A stretch of 64,000 nt of DNA from Oceanobacillus arenosus (lineage in GTDB: Bacteria; Bacillota; Bacilli; Bacillales; Amphibacillaceae): contig NZ_PIOC01000017.1 of NCBI RefSeq assembly GCF_003369575.1, positions 62,001-126,000 of the forward strand, in the 5' to 3' direction. The notes beneath the pieces are model-generated. The model worked only from the letters and a program-made list of their open reading frames with translations. It ran no database searches and had not been told where the DNA came from. Each line of letters starts with the position of its first letter. Position 1 is the first letter of the stretch. Shown here piece after piece: positions 45,348 to 55,767 of this stretch. The translations under genes were made by a program, and so were the position numbers.

Positions 45348-46493
45348 ATGCGTACCGCAGAACTTAAACAAGAGATAATCGATTATGCGAAGGAAATTGG
45401 CATCGATAAAATTGGCTTTACAACGGCAGATGTCTTTGGTGAGCTTAGAGAACGTTTAAGACGTCAACAAGAATTAAACTTTCAATCTGGATTTGAAAAG
45501 GGTTCGGTAGAAGAAAGAACAGAGCCGGTACGATTGCTTCCTGAGGCACAATCCATTATCTCAATTGCAATCGCCTATCCCTCCAGAATGAAGGATGCGC
45601 CGAGAAGTACAAAAGAAGAGCGACGTGGGATATTTGCAAGAGCCTCTTGGGGAATCGATTATCATGTTGTGATGAAGGATCGCTTAGAGAAACTCGCAGC
45701 TTTTATAATGGAAAAGATTCCTGATGCAAAAAATAAAGTAATGGTAGATACTGGTGAACTTTCTGATCGAGCGGTTGCAGAACGTGCTGGTATTGGCTTT
45801 AGTGGAAAGAATACATCAATCATTACGCCCGAATTCGGTTCGTTTGTCTATCTAGGTGAGTTGATTACTAATATCCCGTTTATACCCGATGATCCAATTG
45901 AAGACAGCTGTGGGGAATGTACAAAGTGTATGGATGCCTGTCCAACTGGTGCGCTTGTTCAAGGTGGACAATTAAATGCGCAGCGCTGTATTGCATTTCT
46001 TACTCAAACAAAGGATTTTCTTCCAGATGAATTCCGTACGAAAATTGGTAATCGAGTATATGGCTGTGATACGTGCCAGCAGGTTTGCCCACGAAATAAG
46101 GGGATTGATTTTCATACTACTCCAGAATTTGAACCAGTACATGACATCGCAAAGCCAAAACTAAAACCGATGCTAAAAATGTCCAATCGGCAATTCAATG
46201 AGACATTTGGTCATATTTCCGGATCGTGGCGTGGGAAGAAGCCACTTCAACGGAATGCATTAATTGCGCTTGGTCATTATAAAGATAGGACAGCGGTTGA
46301 AGAAATGATCACCGTGATGAGGGATGATCCGAGACCTGTTATTCGTGGAACAGCGGCATGGTCACTTGGGAAGATTGGAACGGACGAGGCTTTTGAAGCA
46401 ATAAATAAAGCGATGGAAACAGAACAAGACGAACAAGTATTGTTTGAAATGAGAAAAGGTTTAGAATTTCAAGAAAGACAGGTAGCTAATTAA
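45348..46493 (+). CDS. queG: Epoxyqueuosine reductase
   Basis: Last step of queuosine synthesis in tRNA: reduction of epoxyqueuosine with cobalamin and two 4Fe-4S clusters. Cluster ligands are in CGECTKCMDACPTGAL and CDTCQQVCPRN; the N-terminal IGFTTADVFGELRERL and the GERAGIGFSGKNTSII-like part (AERAGIGFSGKN) are typical. The C-terminal HEAT-like repeats bind tRNA. Start ATG 45348 lies 8 nt after AAGGAGGG; GTG 45342 is too close. Followed by an amidase gene and trmL as in B. subtilis yhbA-yhbB-cspR. Confidence 0.94.
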   Translation: MRTAELKQEIIDYAKEIGIDKIGFTTADVFGELRERLRRQQELNFQSGFEKGSVEERTEPVRLLPEAQSIISIAIAYPSRMKDAPRSTKEERRGIFARASWGIDYHVVMKDRLEKLAAFIMEKIPDAKNKVMVDTGELSDRAVAERAGIGFSGKNTSIITPEFGSFVYLGELITNIPFIPDDPIEDSCGECTKCMDACPTGALVQGGQLNAQRCIAFLTQTKDFLPDEFRTKIGNRVYGCDTCQQVCPRNKGIDFHTTPEFEPVHDIAKPKLKPMLKMSNRQFNETFGHISGSWRGKKPLQRNALIALGHYKDRTAVEEMITVMRDDPRPVIRGTAAWSLGKIGTDEAFEAINKAMETEQDEQVLFEMRKGLEFQERQVAN

Positions 46494-46557
46494 TAATTGT
46501 AAAATAGGATTTAGGTCAAGCATCCTCTCCATATAATTGATATGGAGGGGATTTTTC

Positions 46558-47406
46558 ATGGAGAAAATAAAAGCTTTTTGGTTGGACTTTTTTCGTCAGG
46601 AACAGAATGAGGATAGCTGGTGGAATCGAAAGAAAGCGCTATGGGAGGAACGAGGAGGGGAAATTGTTCGGATCGAGGGAAATGGTCGGGTATTTGAAAA
46701 GATTCGCTTCGATCATGAACAGCATGACCGATATTTAATCCATCTTACGTACTTAATCAAACAGGATAAGCATTTTCATATTGAGGAGCAGGTCATCCCA
46801 TATCAATTTTCTATCAATTCACGAAACGAGATAATGAACCATGATAAGATAAAAGAAAGAGAAGTAGAAGAAGGGGAAATCACCTTTCCAGAACGTGAAG
46901 CAGAAGCGATTGTTGCACGTTTTTCATATGATCGGCTAGCAGCAGTTCAATATGCAGAGCGTTGGTGGAATGGCTATAATCCTGAGTATCATAAATTTAC
47001 CGTCGACTGCACCAATTTTATTTCCCAATGCCTACGTGCTGGGGGGGCGCCGATGCATGGTGCAAGCGTTAGGGAACGTGGCTGGTGGTATGTGGGTAAT
47101 AACTGGAGCTTCAGTTGGGCGGTAGCACATTCATTAAGATGGTATTTGAGTGGGTCGAGACAAGGACTACAGGCAAAAGAAATGATGGATGCAGCGAAAC
47201 TGATTCCTGGAGATGTCATTTGTTATGATTTTCAAGGGAATGGCAAATGGGATCATAATACGATTGTTGTTGCCAAGGATGCTTATGGGATGCCGTTAGT
47301 GAATGCACATACGGATAATAGCAGGCATCGTTATTGGTCTTACGAGGATTCCACTGCATGGACACCGAATATCCAATATAAATTTTTTAGAATTAGTGGG
47401 GAGTAG
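46558..47406 (+). CDS. Amidase-domain protein (YhbB-like)
   Basis: About 282 residues with a C-terminal amidase_6 (CHAP-like) domain. Catalytic Cys in FTVDCTNFISQCLRAGG near 163, His in GKWDHNTIVV near 237, and the typical WW and RYW aromatic motifs. The N-terminal half is charged, without signal peptide, which hints at a cytoplasmic or mother-cell role. It lies between queG and trmL; the relation to tRNA modification is unknown. Start ATG 46558 has ATGGAGGGG upstream. Confidence 0.82.
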   Translation: MEKIKAFWLDFFRQEQNEDSWWNRKKALWEERGGEIVRIEGNGRVFEKIRFDHEQHDRYLIHLTYLIKQDKHFHIEEQVIPYQFSINSRNEIMNHDKIKEREVEEGEITFPEREAEAIVARFSYDRLAAVQYAERWWNGYNPEYHKFTVDCTNFISQCLRAGGAPMHGASVRERGWWYVGNNWSFSWAVAHSLRWYLSGSRQGLQAKEMMDAAKLIPGDVICYDFQGNGKWDHNTIVVAKDAYGMPLVNAHTDNSRHRYWSYEDSTAWTPNIQYKFFRISGE

Positions 47407-47452
47407 TGGTATACTATTGGTTGAAATGATTATGGTTAGGAGAATGAATAAA

Positions 47453-47926
47453 GTGAGTTTACATGTCGTATTATTTCAACCAGAGATACCAGCAAATACT
47501 GGGAATATTGGAAGAACCTGTCTAGCAACCGATACAACCTTACATTTAATCCATCCACTTGGCTTCTCAACCGATGATAAAATGCTTCGTCGTGCAGGAT
47601 TAGATTATTGGAAAAATGTGAATGTGAAAGAATATGCTTCAATTGAGGATCTTTACGAACAATATCCGAATGGAGAATTCTATTATATTGAAAATTTCGG
47701 TACGAAGCATTATACCGATTATGATTTCGGTAATTCAGAGCAGGATATATTCTTTGTATTCGGAAAGGAAACTACTGGAATACCAAAGGATTTACTAATT
47801 GGTAAAGAAGATAAATGTCTACGGATCCATATGAATGATAAAGTACGGTCACTTAACTTATCGAACACCGCTGCAATCATTATATATGAAGCGCTTAGGC
47901 AACAAGGCTTTCCAACCCTTACTTAA
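47453..47926 (+). CDS. trmL: tRNA (cytidine(34)-2'-O)-methyltransferase
   Basis: SPOUT methyltransferase that 2'-O-methylates the wobble base of certain leucine tRNAs. Motifs: LHVVLFQPEIPANTGNIGRTCLA at the N-terminus, FVFGKETTGIPKDLL, and the knot motif VRSLNLSNTAAIIIYEALRQ. 157 residues, normal for TrmL (CspR). GTG 47453 is chosen because the protein then begins as usual for the family and AGGAG is 10 nt upstream; ATG 47444 is almost on that site. Confidence 0.93.
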   Translation: MSLHVVLFQPEIPANTGNIGRTCLATDTTLHLIHPLGFSTDDKMLRRAGLDYWKNVNVKEYASIEDLYEQYPNGEFYYIENFGTKHYTDYDFGNSEQDIFFVFGKETTGIPKDLLIGKEDKCLRIHMNDKVRSLNLSNTAAIIIYEALRQQGFPTLT

Positions 47927-48015
47927 AATATGAAGAACCATAAAAATGATCCAAAGATAAAGACCACCAGGCGAGTTTATAGCTGGGTGGTTACCCCCAG
48001 AAGTTAGAGTTTTTA

Positions 48016-48882
48016 TTATGCAGCTGATTGGCTGGATTGAGTTCGGTATTCGACTGGACTCAATCCAGCCAATTTTTCTTTTGATCGTTCATGGTTGTAC
48101 CAGTAGATATATTCTTCAATCCGACTTTTTAATTCTTCATAGCTTACTAATTCTTCCCCATAATACATTTCTTGCTTTAAAATGCTAAAGAAGTTCTCCA
48201 TCGAAGCATTGTCTGCGCAAGTTGCTTTACGTGACATACTCTGGAACACTTTATTTTCTTTTAATGTCCTCACCCACTGATTGTGCTGATAATGCCAGCC
48301 TTGGTCGGAATGGATGGTGGTGCGGTAGGTTGCACGATTCTTTATTATCTCTATTGTTTCTTCTAAAGGCTTCATGACAAGATCTAACGTTGGACGTTTC
48401 TTGATTTCATACGCAATAATTTCTCCGTTATAAAGGTCGAGAATCGGATTTAAATATAACTTTTCTTCGCCTCGGCACTTGAATTCTGTAATGTCGGTTA
48501 CTAATTTCTGAAGTGGGATAGGTGTACTAAATCGGCGGGATAATCTGTTCTTTGCCACTTTTCCAACCTTTCCCTTATAGGAATTGTATTTACGGGATTT
48601 CCGCATAAATTTCACACATTTTAATCCTAGTTCCTTCATAATACGATACACTTTTTTATGGTTGATAGAATGTCCTAATTTCTTTAATTCTTTCGTGATA
48701 CGTTTATAACCATAGCGTTCATGAAACTTTTTAAATAGATCTGTAATGATTTCTTTTATTTCTACGTCCGAATCTTCTCTGCCAAAATTTTTCACATGGT
48801 AGTGGTAGGTTGCTTCCGGAATGCCTACGACAAGGAGAATATCCTTTAATCGGAATCCTTCTTCTTTAAGTTCGAATGCCAC
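48016..48882 (-). CDS. IS3-family transposase OrfB (DDE integrase)
   Basis: Catalytic part of the transposase, 288 residues, with a helix-turn-helix_21 start (RYGYKRITKELKKLG) and the rve integrase core: first Asp in LVTDITEFKC, second in TIHSDQGWHYQ, Glu in ENFFSILKQEMYYGE. It normally is made as an OrfAB fusion by -1 frameshifting; here it overlaps OrfA by 37 bp in the -1 frame, with an A-rich stretch (ACAAAAG) in the overlap. GTG at 48882 is only a nominal start. Confidence 0.9.
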   Translation of the reverse strand: MAFELKEEGFRLKDILLVVGIPEATYHYHVKNFGREDSDVEIKEIITDLFKKFHERYGYKRITKELKKLGHSINHKKVYRIMKELGLKCVKFMRKSRKYNSYKGKVGKVAKNRLSRRFSTPIPLQKLVTDITEFKCRGEEKLYLNPILDLYNGEIIAYEIKKRPTLDLVMKPLEETIEIIKNRATYRTTIHSDQGWHYQHNQWVRTLKENKVFQSMSRKATCADNASMENFFSILKQEMYYGEELVSYEELKSRIEEYIYWYNHERSKEKLAGLSPVEYRTQSSQSAA

Positions 48883-49409
48883 TTTTGTTTGTGCTTTTCG
48901 AGAAAGGCATTGGGATTCTCCCGAAAAGCTCTCAACTTTTTTAGGTACGCATTTTCCAGTCGCAATAATTCAATCTCGCGTTCTAATTCTTCTTCACGTG
49001 TTAACTTCTTCTCTTCTTTTTTCTTTTGATTATTGGTTTTCTTAGACATAGAAGGTCGCCCCTTTGATTTTGGTTTCAGGCCTTCTATTCCTTGTTCACG
49101 AAATGCTTTCAACCAACGTACAATTAAGGAAGTGTAGTTCAATTGAAATTGAACAGCAGTTTCCTGATAAGAAGCACCTGTTTCTAACATAAATTGTACC
49201 GCATCTAATTTAAATTGAACAGAATACTCCTTCTTCGTCTTTCTTCGTTTTAATCCATCCATACCCCGTGCTTTATAGGAGCTCACCCAATTTTTTAATG
49301 GGGTACTACTAGGCATATTATATTTTCTTGCCAATAATCGATATCCAATCTTCCCATACAAATACTCGGTGACAAGTTTTATTTTAAATTCTTCACTATA
49401 TTTGGCCAT
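48846..49409 (-). CDS. IS3-family transposase OrfA (helix-turn-helix)
   Basis: DNA-binding subunit of 187 residues with two helix-turn-helix units (FKIKLVTEYLYGKIGYRLLARKY and FKLDAVQFMLETGASYQETA) and a leucine-zipper-like coiled coil (EEELEREIELLRLENAYLKKL). Such a tandem layout is typical of IS150-group elements. Together with OrfB it binds the inverted repeats for transposition. Confidence 0.9.
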   Translation of the reverse strand: MAKYSEEFKIKLVTEYLYGKIGYRLLARKYNMPSSTPLKNWVSSYKARGMDGLKRRKTKKEYSVQFKLDAVQFMLETGASYQETAVQFQLNYTSLIVRWLKAFREQGIEGLKPKSKGRPSMSKKTNNQKKKEEKKLTREEELEREIELLRLENAYLKKLRAFRENPNAFLEKHKQKWHSNLKKKDSD

Positions 49410-49539
49410 AAAAACACCCCCGAAAGTTAGATTTTCTACTCTAACTTTCGGGGGTCGGTACCCTGGTGGTCTTTTGCATATTAACGATGATAATGTAGAC
49501 TCACTTTATCCCGTAAATGTCCGATTCGGTTCAACTAAC

Positions 49540-49572
49540 AATCGGTGGGGATGGAAAAAAACCCACCGATTG
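49540..49572. terminator. Perfect 11-bp stem-loop
   Basis: CAATCGGTGGG and CCCACCGATTG form a perfect stem; an A run lies in the loop. It lies just after the small minus-strand gene at 49583-49684 and may terminate or stabilise its transcript, although no T run follows the stem. Confidence 0.5.
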
Positions 49573-49582
49573 AAGTTTCACT

Positions 49583-49684
49583 TTATTGATTTTTCTTAGG
49601 TACTCCTGGTTTAGCTTCATAACCGGAAGTGAAGTCAGCAATGATAAATGTAATGATGACACCGAATATTAACGCTAGTTTCAT
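49583..49684 (-). CDS. Small single-span membrane or secreted peptide, 33 residues
   Basis: ATG at 49684 with GGGAGG upstream, stop TAA at 49583. It encodes 33 residues: a hydrophobic N-terminus (MKLALIFGVIITFIIADF) then a short polar tail rich in Pro and Lys (YEAKPGVPKKNQ). Family not recognised. It lies in the gap between the IS3 element and odhA; the remainder of that gap (49685-50027) has a repeat copy and the odhA promoter. Confidence 0.55.
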   Translation of the reverse strand: MKLALIFGVIITFIIADFTSGYEAKPGVPKKNQ

Positions 49685-49745
49685 CCGTAAATCCTCCCTT
49701 ACAATCAATATGTATTAAAGAGCATATTTATTAGAAAACTGACTG

Positions 49746-49793
49746 CCTTAGTTGACTTATGTAGTAAGAAAGTTAATATACTTACTTAACTAC
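49746..49793 (-). repeat. Dispersed repeat, copy 5 (palindrome plus tail, reverse)
   Basis: Read on the minus strand: GTAGTTAAGTAAG, an 8-nt centre, CTTTCTTACTAC, then ATAAGTCAACTAAGG. It matches copies 1 and 2 with a few changes. Confidence 0.7.
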
Positions 49794-49916
49794 CAATAAT
49801 ACCCTCATTATAACGAATAATAAAGTTAAAGTGAATAAATAAATATGAAAATAGCGTTTTAATTTAGAATTGGGGAAATAAAGGGTAATTAGAATAATTC
49901 TTTTCTTATAGATTTA

Positions 49917-49945
49917 TTGAACACTATCAGAAAATAGGGTATATT
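49917..49945 (+). promoter_or_regulatory. Sigma-A promoter of odhAB
   Basis: TTGAAC (49917-49922), 17-nt spacer, TATATT (49940-49945). It gives a leader of about 75 nt before odhA. Confidence 0.72.
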
Positions 49946-50027
49946 AGTAGTTGTAGGGGCAGTTTATAATATTTATGTAAATATTAACCGTTTACATTAC
50001 GGGAATGACTTTATGGAGGTAGACATC

Positions 50028-52898
50028 GTGATAGTAGAATTTAGGGAATCTACTAAAAGATTCTGGGAACAGTTTTATGGACCGAATAAGGGGTATATTG
50101 AGCAACAATATGATTTATACAAACAGAATCCAGATGCTGTTGAGGCTTCAATCAAAGAAATCTTTGATACATATGGTGCACCTGAATGGATGAATCATAA
50201 TGTCCAAGATATTTCTGGAACATCAATCAATTTAACAATAAACAAAGTAAAAAAGCTTTCCTCAGCATTGAAACTTGTTGAGGCTATTAGACGTTACGGT
50301 CATCAGGCTGCAGATATTTACCCAGTAGGTGAGTATAAGGACGAGAATGACCTGAGAGCAATTGATCCATCAACCTATAAACTAACAGAAGAAGATTTAG
50401 AGGAGATTCCAGCGGCGTGGCTTTGGGAGAAAGCACCAAGTGACGTGGAGAATGGTCTGGATGTTGTTAACACATTAAAGAAATATTACACGGGTACAAT
50501 TACCTTTGAATATGATCATGTGAATAATGATGAAGAACGTGCGTGGTTATTTGAATTAATTGAATCAGGTAATGCTCGATTAGAGTTATCTCCTGGTGTA
50601 CGAAAACGAATATTAGAGCGTTTAGTACATGTTGAAGGCTTCGAAAACTTCTTACAGAAAACCTTTGTCGGGCAAAAGCGATTTTCTATCCAAGGGTTAG
50701 AGGTAATGGTGCCGATGCTGGATCAGATTGTGAATGATGCGATAACTGACAAGGTGGAAAATATTATGATGGGAATGGCTCACCGGGGTCGTTTAGCAGT
50801 ACTCGCACATGTACTGGGAAAGCCATATGATAGAATCTTTTCTGAATTTCATAGTTCACCAAATAAAGAATTGATTCCTTCCGAGGGATCAAGGGGTATA
50901 AATTATGGTTGGACAGGGGATGTGAAATATCACTTCGGAGCAAAAAGAGAAGTGAAGGATGGCGATGAAACGACAAGAATTACACTAGCACATAATCCTT
51001 CCCATCTAGAATTTGTCAATCCAGTAGTCGAAGGATTTACAAGAGCAGCGCAGGATGATCGCTCGAAAAAGGGCAATCCTATTAGAGATGTCAATAAGGC
51101 ATTCTGTGTGGTAATCCATGGGGATGCTGCGTTTATTGGTGAGGGTGTTGTTGCGGAGACACTCAATCTTAGTGGGCTGCCTGGTTACAATACTGGAGGA
51201 ACGGTTCATATTATCGCGAATAATCTTTTAGGTTATACGACGGACCGTGAGGATGGTCGTTCCACTCGCTATGCAAGTGACTTGGCAAAAGGGTTTGAAA
51301 TTCCAATTATCCGAGTAAATGCTGATGACCCTATTTCCTGTATTTCGGCAATCAAGATTGCTTATGAATACCGGAAGAAATTCAATAAAGATTTTCTTAT
51401 TGATCTTGTTGGTTATCGCCGCTATGGCCATAATGAAATGGATGAACCAAGAACAACTCAACCAAAGCTCTATCAAGAAATCGATAACCATCCAACGGTG
51501 ACAAAAGTATTTGCCATGGCACTGAAGGAGAGAAATATTATCGGAGGAAACCATTTAGAGGAATTGGAAGAGAATGTGGATAAGGAATTACGAGAAATTT
51601 ATACGAGTATGAAAGAAAATGAAACAGTTGAAACAGAGGTCCTAAATATGCCGAAAGCATTATTAAGCGATCTTGATATCTACGAAACGGGAATTGATTT
51701 AGAATCATTAAAAGCATTAAGTCAAGGGTTAATGAAGCGACCTGAGGGCTTTAATGGCTTCAAAAAGACGGAGAAAATTCTGAAACGTCGTGAAGCTGCG
51801 TTTGATGAAGGGAATAAAGTAGATTGGGGAACAGGCGAAGCATTAGCATATGCATCGATAATAAAAGATGGCATCCCAATACGCCTTACAGGACAAGATT
51901 CAGAGCGTGGTACGTTTGCACATCGTCATGCGGCACTGAACGACACGGTAACAGGTGAAAAGTATGTACCACTTCATGGACTTGATGAAGCAAATGCATC
52001 ATTTGAAATTCGCAATAGTCCATTATCAGAAGTAGCAGTGCTTGGATTTGAATATGGCTATAGTATTCAGTCACCAGAAACATTGGTAATCTGGGAAGCA
52101 CAATTTGGTGATTTCGCTAACGTTGCGCAAATCATTTTCGACCAATTTATTGGAGCTGCACGTGCAAAGTGGGGCGATAAATCGAATTTAATTATCCTTT
52201 TACCACATGGCTATGAAGGACAAGGACCCGAACACTCAAGTGCAAGATTGGAAAGATATCTGCAAATGGCTGCAGAGAATAACTTAATCATTGCGTATCC
52301 ATCATCATCTGCGCAGTTCTTCCATTTAGTTCGTAGACAGGCGGCAATGGGTGGTCATGATGAGGCAAGACCACTAATTGTGATGACGCCGAAGAGTAGT
52401 CTAATTCGAAATAATCGTGTTTCATCGGCAGCAGATGAATTTACAGAAGGAAGATTTGAAGCCTTAAAGGACCAACCAAACTTAGAAATAAGCAAGGGAA
52501 GTGCAAAACGCCTATTAATTGGCAGTGGTAAAGTAATGGTTGAGATTGAAGAAGCAATTGAAAACTCAGAAGAAAATTATGATTGGTTACGTGCATTACG
52601 TCTTGAACAAATCTATCCGTTTCCTAAAGAGGAACTAGAAAAGGTAATCAATGAATTACCAAATATAGAAGAAATTGTTTGGGTACAAGAAGAACCGAAG
52701 AATATGGGTGCATGGGATTTTGTTGAAGACTATTTACAGGAGCATTTACAAGAGGGACAGAAATTGCGTTATATTGGACGTCCAGACCGATCTGCTCCAG
52801 CTACAGGCTTACCAAATGTCCATAAATATGAACAAAATCTAATAATACAACAAGCAATCAAGTTTTCAAAAGGGGGAAATTCAAGTGCAGGAAATTAA
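50028..52898 (+). CDS. odhA: 2-oxoglutarate dehydrogenase E1 component
   Basis: Thiamine-pyrophosphate-dependent decarboxylase of the TCA cycle complex. The N-terminal motif ([17 protein letters not shown]), [27 protein letters not shown], the TPP-binding [20 protein letters not shown], and the transketolase-like [11 protein letters not shown] and [12 protein letters not shown] segments are clear. About 956 residues. The start is GTG 50028, with GGAGG (50015-50019) 8 nt upstream; ATG 50013 precedes that site. It overlaps odhB by 14 bp, so the two are coupled. E3 (lipoamide dehydrogenase) is elsewhere. Confidence 0.95.
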   Translation: MIVEFRESTKRFWEQFYGPNKGYIEQQYDLYKQNPDAVEASIKEIFDTYGAPEWMNHNVQDISGTSINLTINKVKKLSSALKLVEAIRRYGHQAADIYPVGEYKDENDLRAIDPSTYKLTEEDLEEIPAAWLWEKAPSDVENGLDVVNTLKKYYTGTITFEYDHVNNDEERAWLFELIESGNARLELSPGVRKRILERLVHVEGFENFLQKTFVGQKRFSIQGLEVMVPMLDQIVNDAITDKVENIMMGMAHRGRLAVLAHVLGKPYDRIFSEFHSSPNKELIPSEGSRGINYGWTGDVKYHFGAKREVKDGDETTRITLAHNPSHLEFVNPVVEGFTRAAQDDRSKKGNPIRDVNKAFCVVIHGDAAFIGEGVVAETLNLSGLPGYNTGGTVHIIANNLLGYTTDREDGRSTRYASDLAKGFEIPIIRVNADDPISCISAIKIAYEYRKKFNKDFLIDLVGYRRYGHNEMDEPRTTQPKLYQEIDNHPTVTKVFAMALKERNIIGGNHLEELEENVDKELREIYTSMKENETVETEVLNMPKALLSDLDIYETGIDLESLKALSQGLMKRPEGFNGFKKTEKILKRREAAFDEGNKVDWGTGEALAYASIIKDGIPIRLTGQDSERGTFAHRHAALNDTVTGEKYVPLHGLDEANASFEIRNSPLSEVAVLGFEYGYSIQSPETLVIWEAQFGDFANVAQIIFDQFIGAARAKWGDKSNLIILLPHGYEGQGPEHSSARLERYLQMAAENNLIIAYPSSSAQFFHLVRRQAAMGGHDEARPLIVMTPKSSLIRNNRVSSAADEFTEGRFEALKDQPNLEISKGSAKRLLIGSGKVMVEIEEAIENSEENYDWLRALRLEQIYPFPKEELEKVINELPNIEEIVWVQEEPKNMGAWDFVEDYLQEHLQEGQKLRYIGRPDRSAPATGLPNVHKYEQNLIIQQAIKFSKGGNSSAGN

Positions 52899-54126
52899 AA
52901 TACCAGAACTCGCAGAATCAATCACAGAAGGTACAATTGCAGAATGGCTCGTTCAAAAGGGAGATAAGATTGAGAAAGGTGACGCAATTGTTGAACTTGA
53001 AACGGATAAGGTTAACGTGGAAGTGAACTCGGATTTTACTGGCGTCATCACGGAAATTATTCAGGGGGAAGGCGAGGATGTTCAAGTTGGTGATGTAATT
53101 GCCAAGCTTGATGAAAGCGGAACAGCAAGCGCAACTTCGGGAAAAGAAGCAGGACCAGCAAAAGTAGAAGCGATGGAAGAAACCGTGAAAGTACCTGAAA
53201 AACAAGAAGAGGTTAGTGCAAATAAATCGGATGTTATGGCATCACCAGCAGCAAGGAAACGTGCGCGTGAGTTGAATATTGATTTAAATGCAATTAGTCC
53301 CCGTGATCCACTTGGTCGTGTCCGTCCGGATGATGTAGAAGCACATGCATCTGCTGCAAGTAATAAAAAAGAAACGAAGCAAGTTAAAAAGGAAGAAGCG
53401 AATCCCGCACGTACAGAATTCGAAAAGCCTGTTGAACGCGTGAAAATGACACGTAGACGTCAAACCATCGCGAAGAACTTAGTAAGTGTACAACAAGAGG
53501 CTGCGATGCTAACAACTTTTAATGAAGTAGATATGTCGGCAATCATGAAGTTACGTAGTGAGAGAAAAGAGAATTTCACCAAAAAACATGGTGTGAAGCT
53601 TGGATTTATGTCCTTCTTTACAAAAGCGGTTGTGGGCGCACTGAAAGAATTCCCACTTCTTAATGCCGAAATTCAAGGTTCGGAGCTAGTCATTAAGAAA
53701 TTCTATGATATTGGGATTGCGGTATCAACGGATGATGGTTTAGTTGTCCCAGTAGTACGTGATGCAGATCGTCTTACATTCGCTGGTGTAGAGAAGGAAA
53801 TCGCTACCCTCGGTGAAAAAGCCCGTGATAATAAACTTGCATTAAGTGATTTACAAGGTGGGTCATTTACGATTACTAATGGTGGTACATTTGGATCAAT
53901 GATGTCTACACCAATTTTAAATGCACCACAGGTTGGGATTCTTGGAATGCATAATATTGTCAAACGAGCAGTCGTAATGCCAGATGACTCTATCGAAGTA
54001 CGTCCGATGATGTACTTGGCAGTTTCGTATGACCACCGAATTGTTGATGGAAAAGAAGCAGTTAGTTTCTTAGTACGAATTAAGCAAATGCTAGAAGACC
54101 CTACCGATTTATTATTAGAAGGTTAA
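52885..54126 (+). CDS. odhB: Dihydrolipoamide succinyltransferase E2
   Basis: Core of the oxoglutarate dehydrogenase complex. Lipoyl domain (1-80) with the lipoylated Lys42 in [11 protein letters not shown], an acidic/Ala linker, the E3-binding domain ([16 protein letters not shown] near 113-150), another linker, and the catalytic domain (about 185-413) ending with [13 protein letters not shown], where His is catalytic. GTG start at 52885 overlaps the odhA end, preceded by AAGGGGGAA. Confidence 0.96.
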   Translation: MQEIKIPELAESITEGTIAEWLVQKGDKIEKGDAIVELETDKVNVEVNSDFTGVITEIIQGEGEDVQVGDVIAKLDESGTASATSGKEAGPAKVEAMEETVKVPEKQEEVSANKSDVMASPAARKRARELNIDLNAISPRDPLGRVRPDDVEAHASAASNKKETKQVKKEEANPARTEFEKPVERVKMTRRRQTIAKNLVSVQQEAAMLTTFNEVDMSAIMKLRSERKENFTKKHGVKLGFMSFFTKAVVGALKEFPLLNAEIQGSELVIKKFYDIGIAVSTDDGLVVPVVRDADRLTFAGVEKEIATLGEKARDNKLALSDLQGGSFTITNGGTFGSMMSTPILNAPQVGILGMHNIVKRAVVMPDDSIEVRPMMYLAVSYDHRIVDGKEAVSFLVRIKQMLEDPTDLLLEG

Positions 54127-54141
54127 TAATTAGCCAATATG

Positions 54142-54186
54142 AGAGAACCTCAATTTGCAAGATACAAATTGAGGTTCTCTTTTTAT
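54142..54186 (+). terminator. Intrinsic terminator of odhAB
   Basis: AGAGAACCTCAATTTG (54142-54157) pairs with CAAATTGAGGTTCTCT (54165-54180): 16-bp stem, then a T run. Confidence 0.93.
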
Positions 54187-54373
54187 TTGCCTTTTCCTAG
54201 ATAAATCACCTTTCAGATGCATTGCTCCTAACGAAAGATACTTCAACCTTAGCTTAGCTGTAAAATTGCAAAAGTAATTTCCTGATTTAAAAACTCTTCC
54301 ATTGCAAAACATAAGTAAAACGAATAATATAGATAAGGTTGATTATTTTAATTCGGAAAGCATGGTGTTTAAC

Positions 54374-55663
54374 ATGAAAGAATTCTTTAAATTAAAAGAA
54401 AATAATACGAATATCCGAACAGAACTTACAGCGGGGCTAACTACATTTATGACAATGGTGTATATTGTTTTCGTTAACCCAGCAATATTGTCTGGTGCGG
54501 GTGTTCCATTTGACCAAGTATTTATGGCAACCGTTATTTCTGCTGTTGTTGGAACATTAATGATGGGGTTATTCGCAAATTATCCAATCGCGATTGCTCC
54601 AGGTATGGGCTTGAATGCATATTTTGCAAGTGTTGTTGCTGCACAAGGTCTCTCTTATCAAGTTGTTTTAGGAGCGGTTTTTCTAGCAGGGGTTATATTT
54701 TTATTATTAAGTTTTACTAAATTACGGGAGTTGCTTATCCTTTCTATTCCTGCATCACTCAAATATGGGATTACGGCTGGAATTGGTTTATTTATTGCCT
54801 TTGTTGGATTAAAAAATTCAGGATTAGTCGTTCCGAATGAAGCAAATATTGTTGGTTTAGGTGCTATCACAGATCCGATGATCGTCCTCACGATTGTTGG
54901 CCTATTTATTACGTTAATCTTATATGTGTTAAACATTAAAGGAGCATTATTTTTCGGAATGCTTGTAACAGCGATTATTGCCCTCTTCACTGGACAGCTT
55001 CACTTTGATGGTATTGTTTCAACACCACCAGCGCCTGTTTTCTTTGATATGGATATTGCTGGCGTGTTCACAAATGGACTATATACCGTTATTATCGCCT
55101 TTTTATTAGTCACTTTATTTGATACGACAGGGACGATGATTGGTGTAGCTGAACAAGCTGGATATATGAAGGATGGCAAAATGCCACGTGCGAAACAGGC
55201 ATTACTTGCAGATGCAACTGCAACTACAGTTGGTTCAATGTTTGGTACTAGCCCATCTACTGCATATATTGAATCGACATCAGGTGTTGCAGCCGGTGGT
55301 AGAACAGGATTAACCTCTGTAGTAGTCGCGGTTCTATTCGGACTTTCGATTTTCTTCACGCCAATTATTAGTGTAATTGCAAATGTACCAGCAATTACAG
55401 CACCAGTTCTAATTATTGTCGGTAGCTTTATGATGCAAGGCTTAGCCAAAATTAATTGGAAAGCATTTGATGAAGCGTTTCCTGCTTTTATTGTTATCCT
55501 TACTATGCCGCTTACTTCTAGTATTTCAACAGGAATTGCTCTTGGATTTATCACCTATCCAATATTGAAATTAGTAACTGGAAGAGGGAAAGAAGTACAC
55601 TGGATATTATATATATTTGCAATCATTTTTATCATTCAAATGATTTTCTTCCCGATGAGCTAA
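54374..55663 (+). CDS. NCS2/AzgA-type purine permease (guanine/hypoxanthine or adenine)
   Basis: Purine uptake permease of the AzgA group (PbuG/PbuO relatives), about 429 residues and 12-14 membrane segments. The N-terminal RTELTAGLTTFMTMVYIVFVNP, APGMGLNAYFA near 80 and the DTTGTMIGVAEQAG motif near 260 are characteristic. Start ATG 54374 gives the normal N-terminus (MKEFFKLKENN); upstream codons back to 54302 look non-coding. No purine riboswitch is seen upstream, in contrast to xpt-pbuX. Confidence 0.9.
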   Translation: MKEFFKLKENNTNIRTELTAGLTTFMTMVYIVFVNPAILSGAGVPFDQVFMATVISAVVGTLMMGLFANYPIAIAPGMGLNAYFASVVAAQGLSYQVVLGAVFLAGVIFLLLSFTKLRELLILSIPASLKYGITAGIGLFIAFVGLKNSGLVVPNEANIVGLGAITDPMIVLTIVGLFITLILYVLNIKGALFFGMLVTAIIALFTGQLHFDGIVSTPPAPVFFDMDIAGVFTNGLYTVIIAFLLVTLFDTTGTMIGVAEQAGYMKDGKMPRAKQALLADATATTVGSMFGTSPSTAYIESTSGVAAGGRTGLTSVVVAVLFGLSIFFTPIISVIANVPAITAPVLIIVGSFMMQGLAKINWKAFDEAFPAFIVILTMPLTSSISTGIALGFITYPILKLVTGRGKEVHWILYIFAIIFIIQMIFFPMS

Positions 55664-55767
55664 ATGAATCATCCTTATGTTAATAATTGGCTGAATAGGG
55701 TATAACTAAACTACATTACATAACACTTGAATTGAATCTATGTTCGAAATACAGGGAGGCTAAATGC

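Larger units (their letters stand above)
47959..49474 (-). mobile_element. IS3-family insertion sequence (IS150-like)
   Basis: About 1.5 kb with two overlapping transposase frames and terminal inverted repeats: AAAGACCACCAGG (47959-47971) and CCTGGTGGTCTTT (49462-49474). An inner block (CCCCCAGAAGTTAGAG at left, CTCTAACTTTCGGGGG at right) also matches. The frames and DDE residues look intact, so it may be active. I could not find a clear target duplication. It inserted downstream of trmL, transcribed towards it. Confidence 0.88.

Noticed and set aside
47955-49480. Target-site duplication flanking the IS3 element
   Set aside because: Bases next to the inverted repeats (AGAT on the left, TGCA on the right) do not match, so no duplication is claimed.
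54302-54373. Extended start of the purine permease
   Set aside because: The added residues are polar and unlike family N-termini, with a TTG start and no ribosome binding site.
55000-55554. Minus-strand frame of 184 codons opposite the purine permease
   Set aside because: Shadow of a membrane protein gene; no start signal and composition typical of antisense frames.
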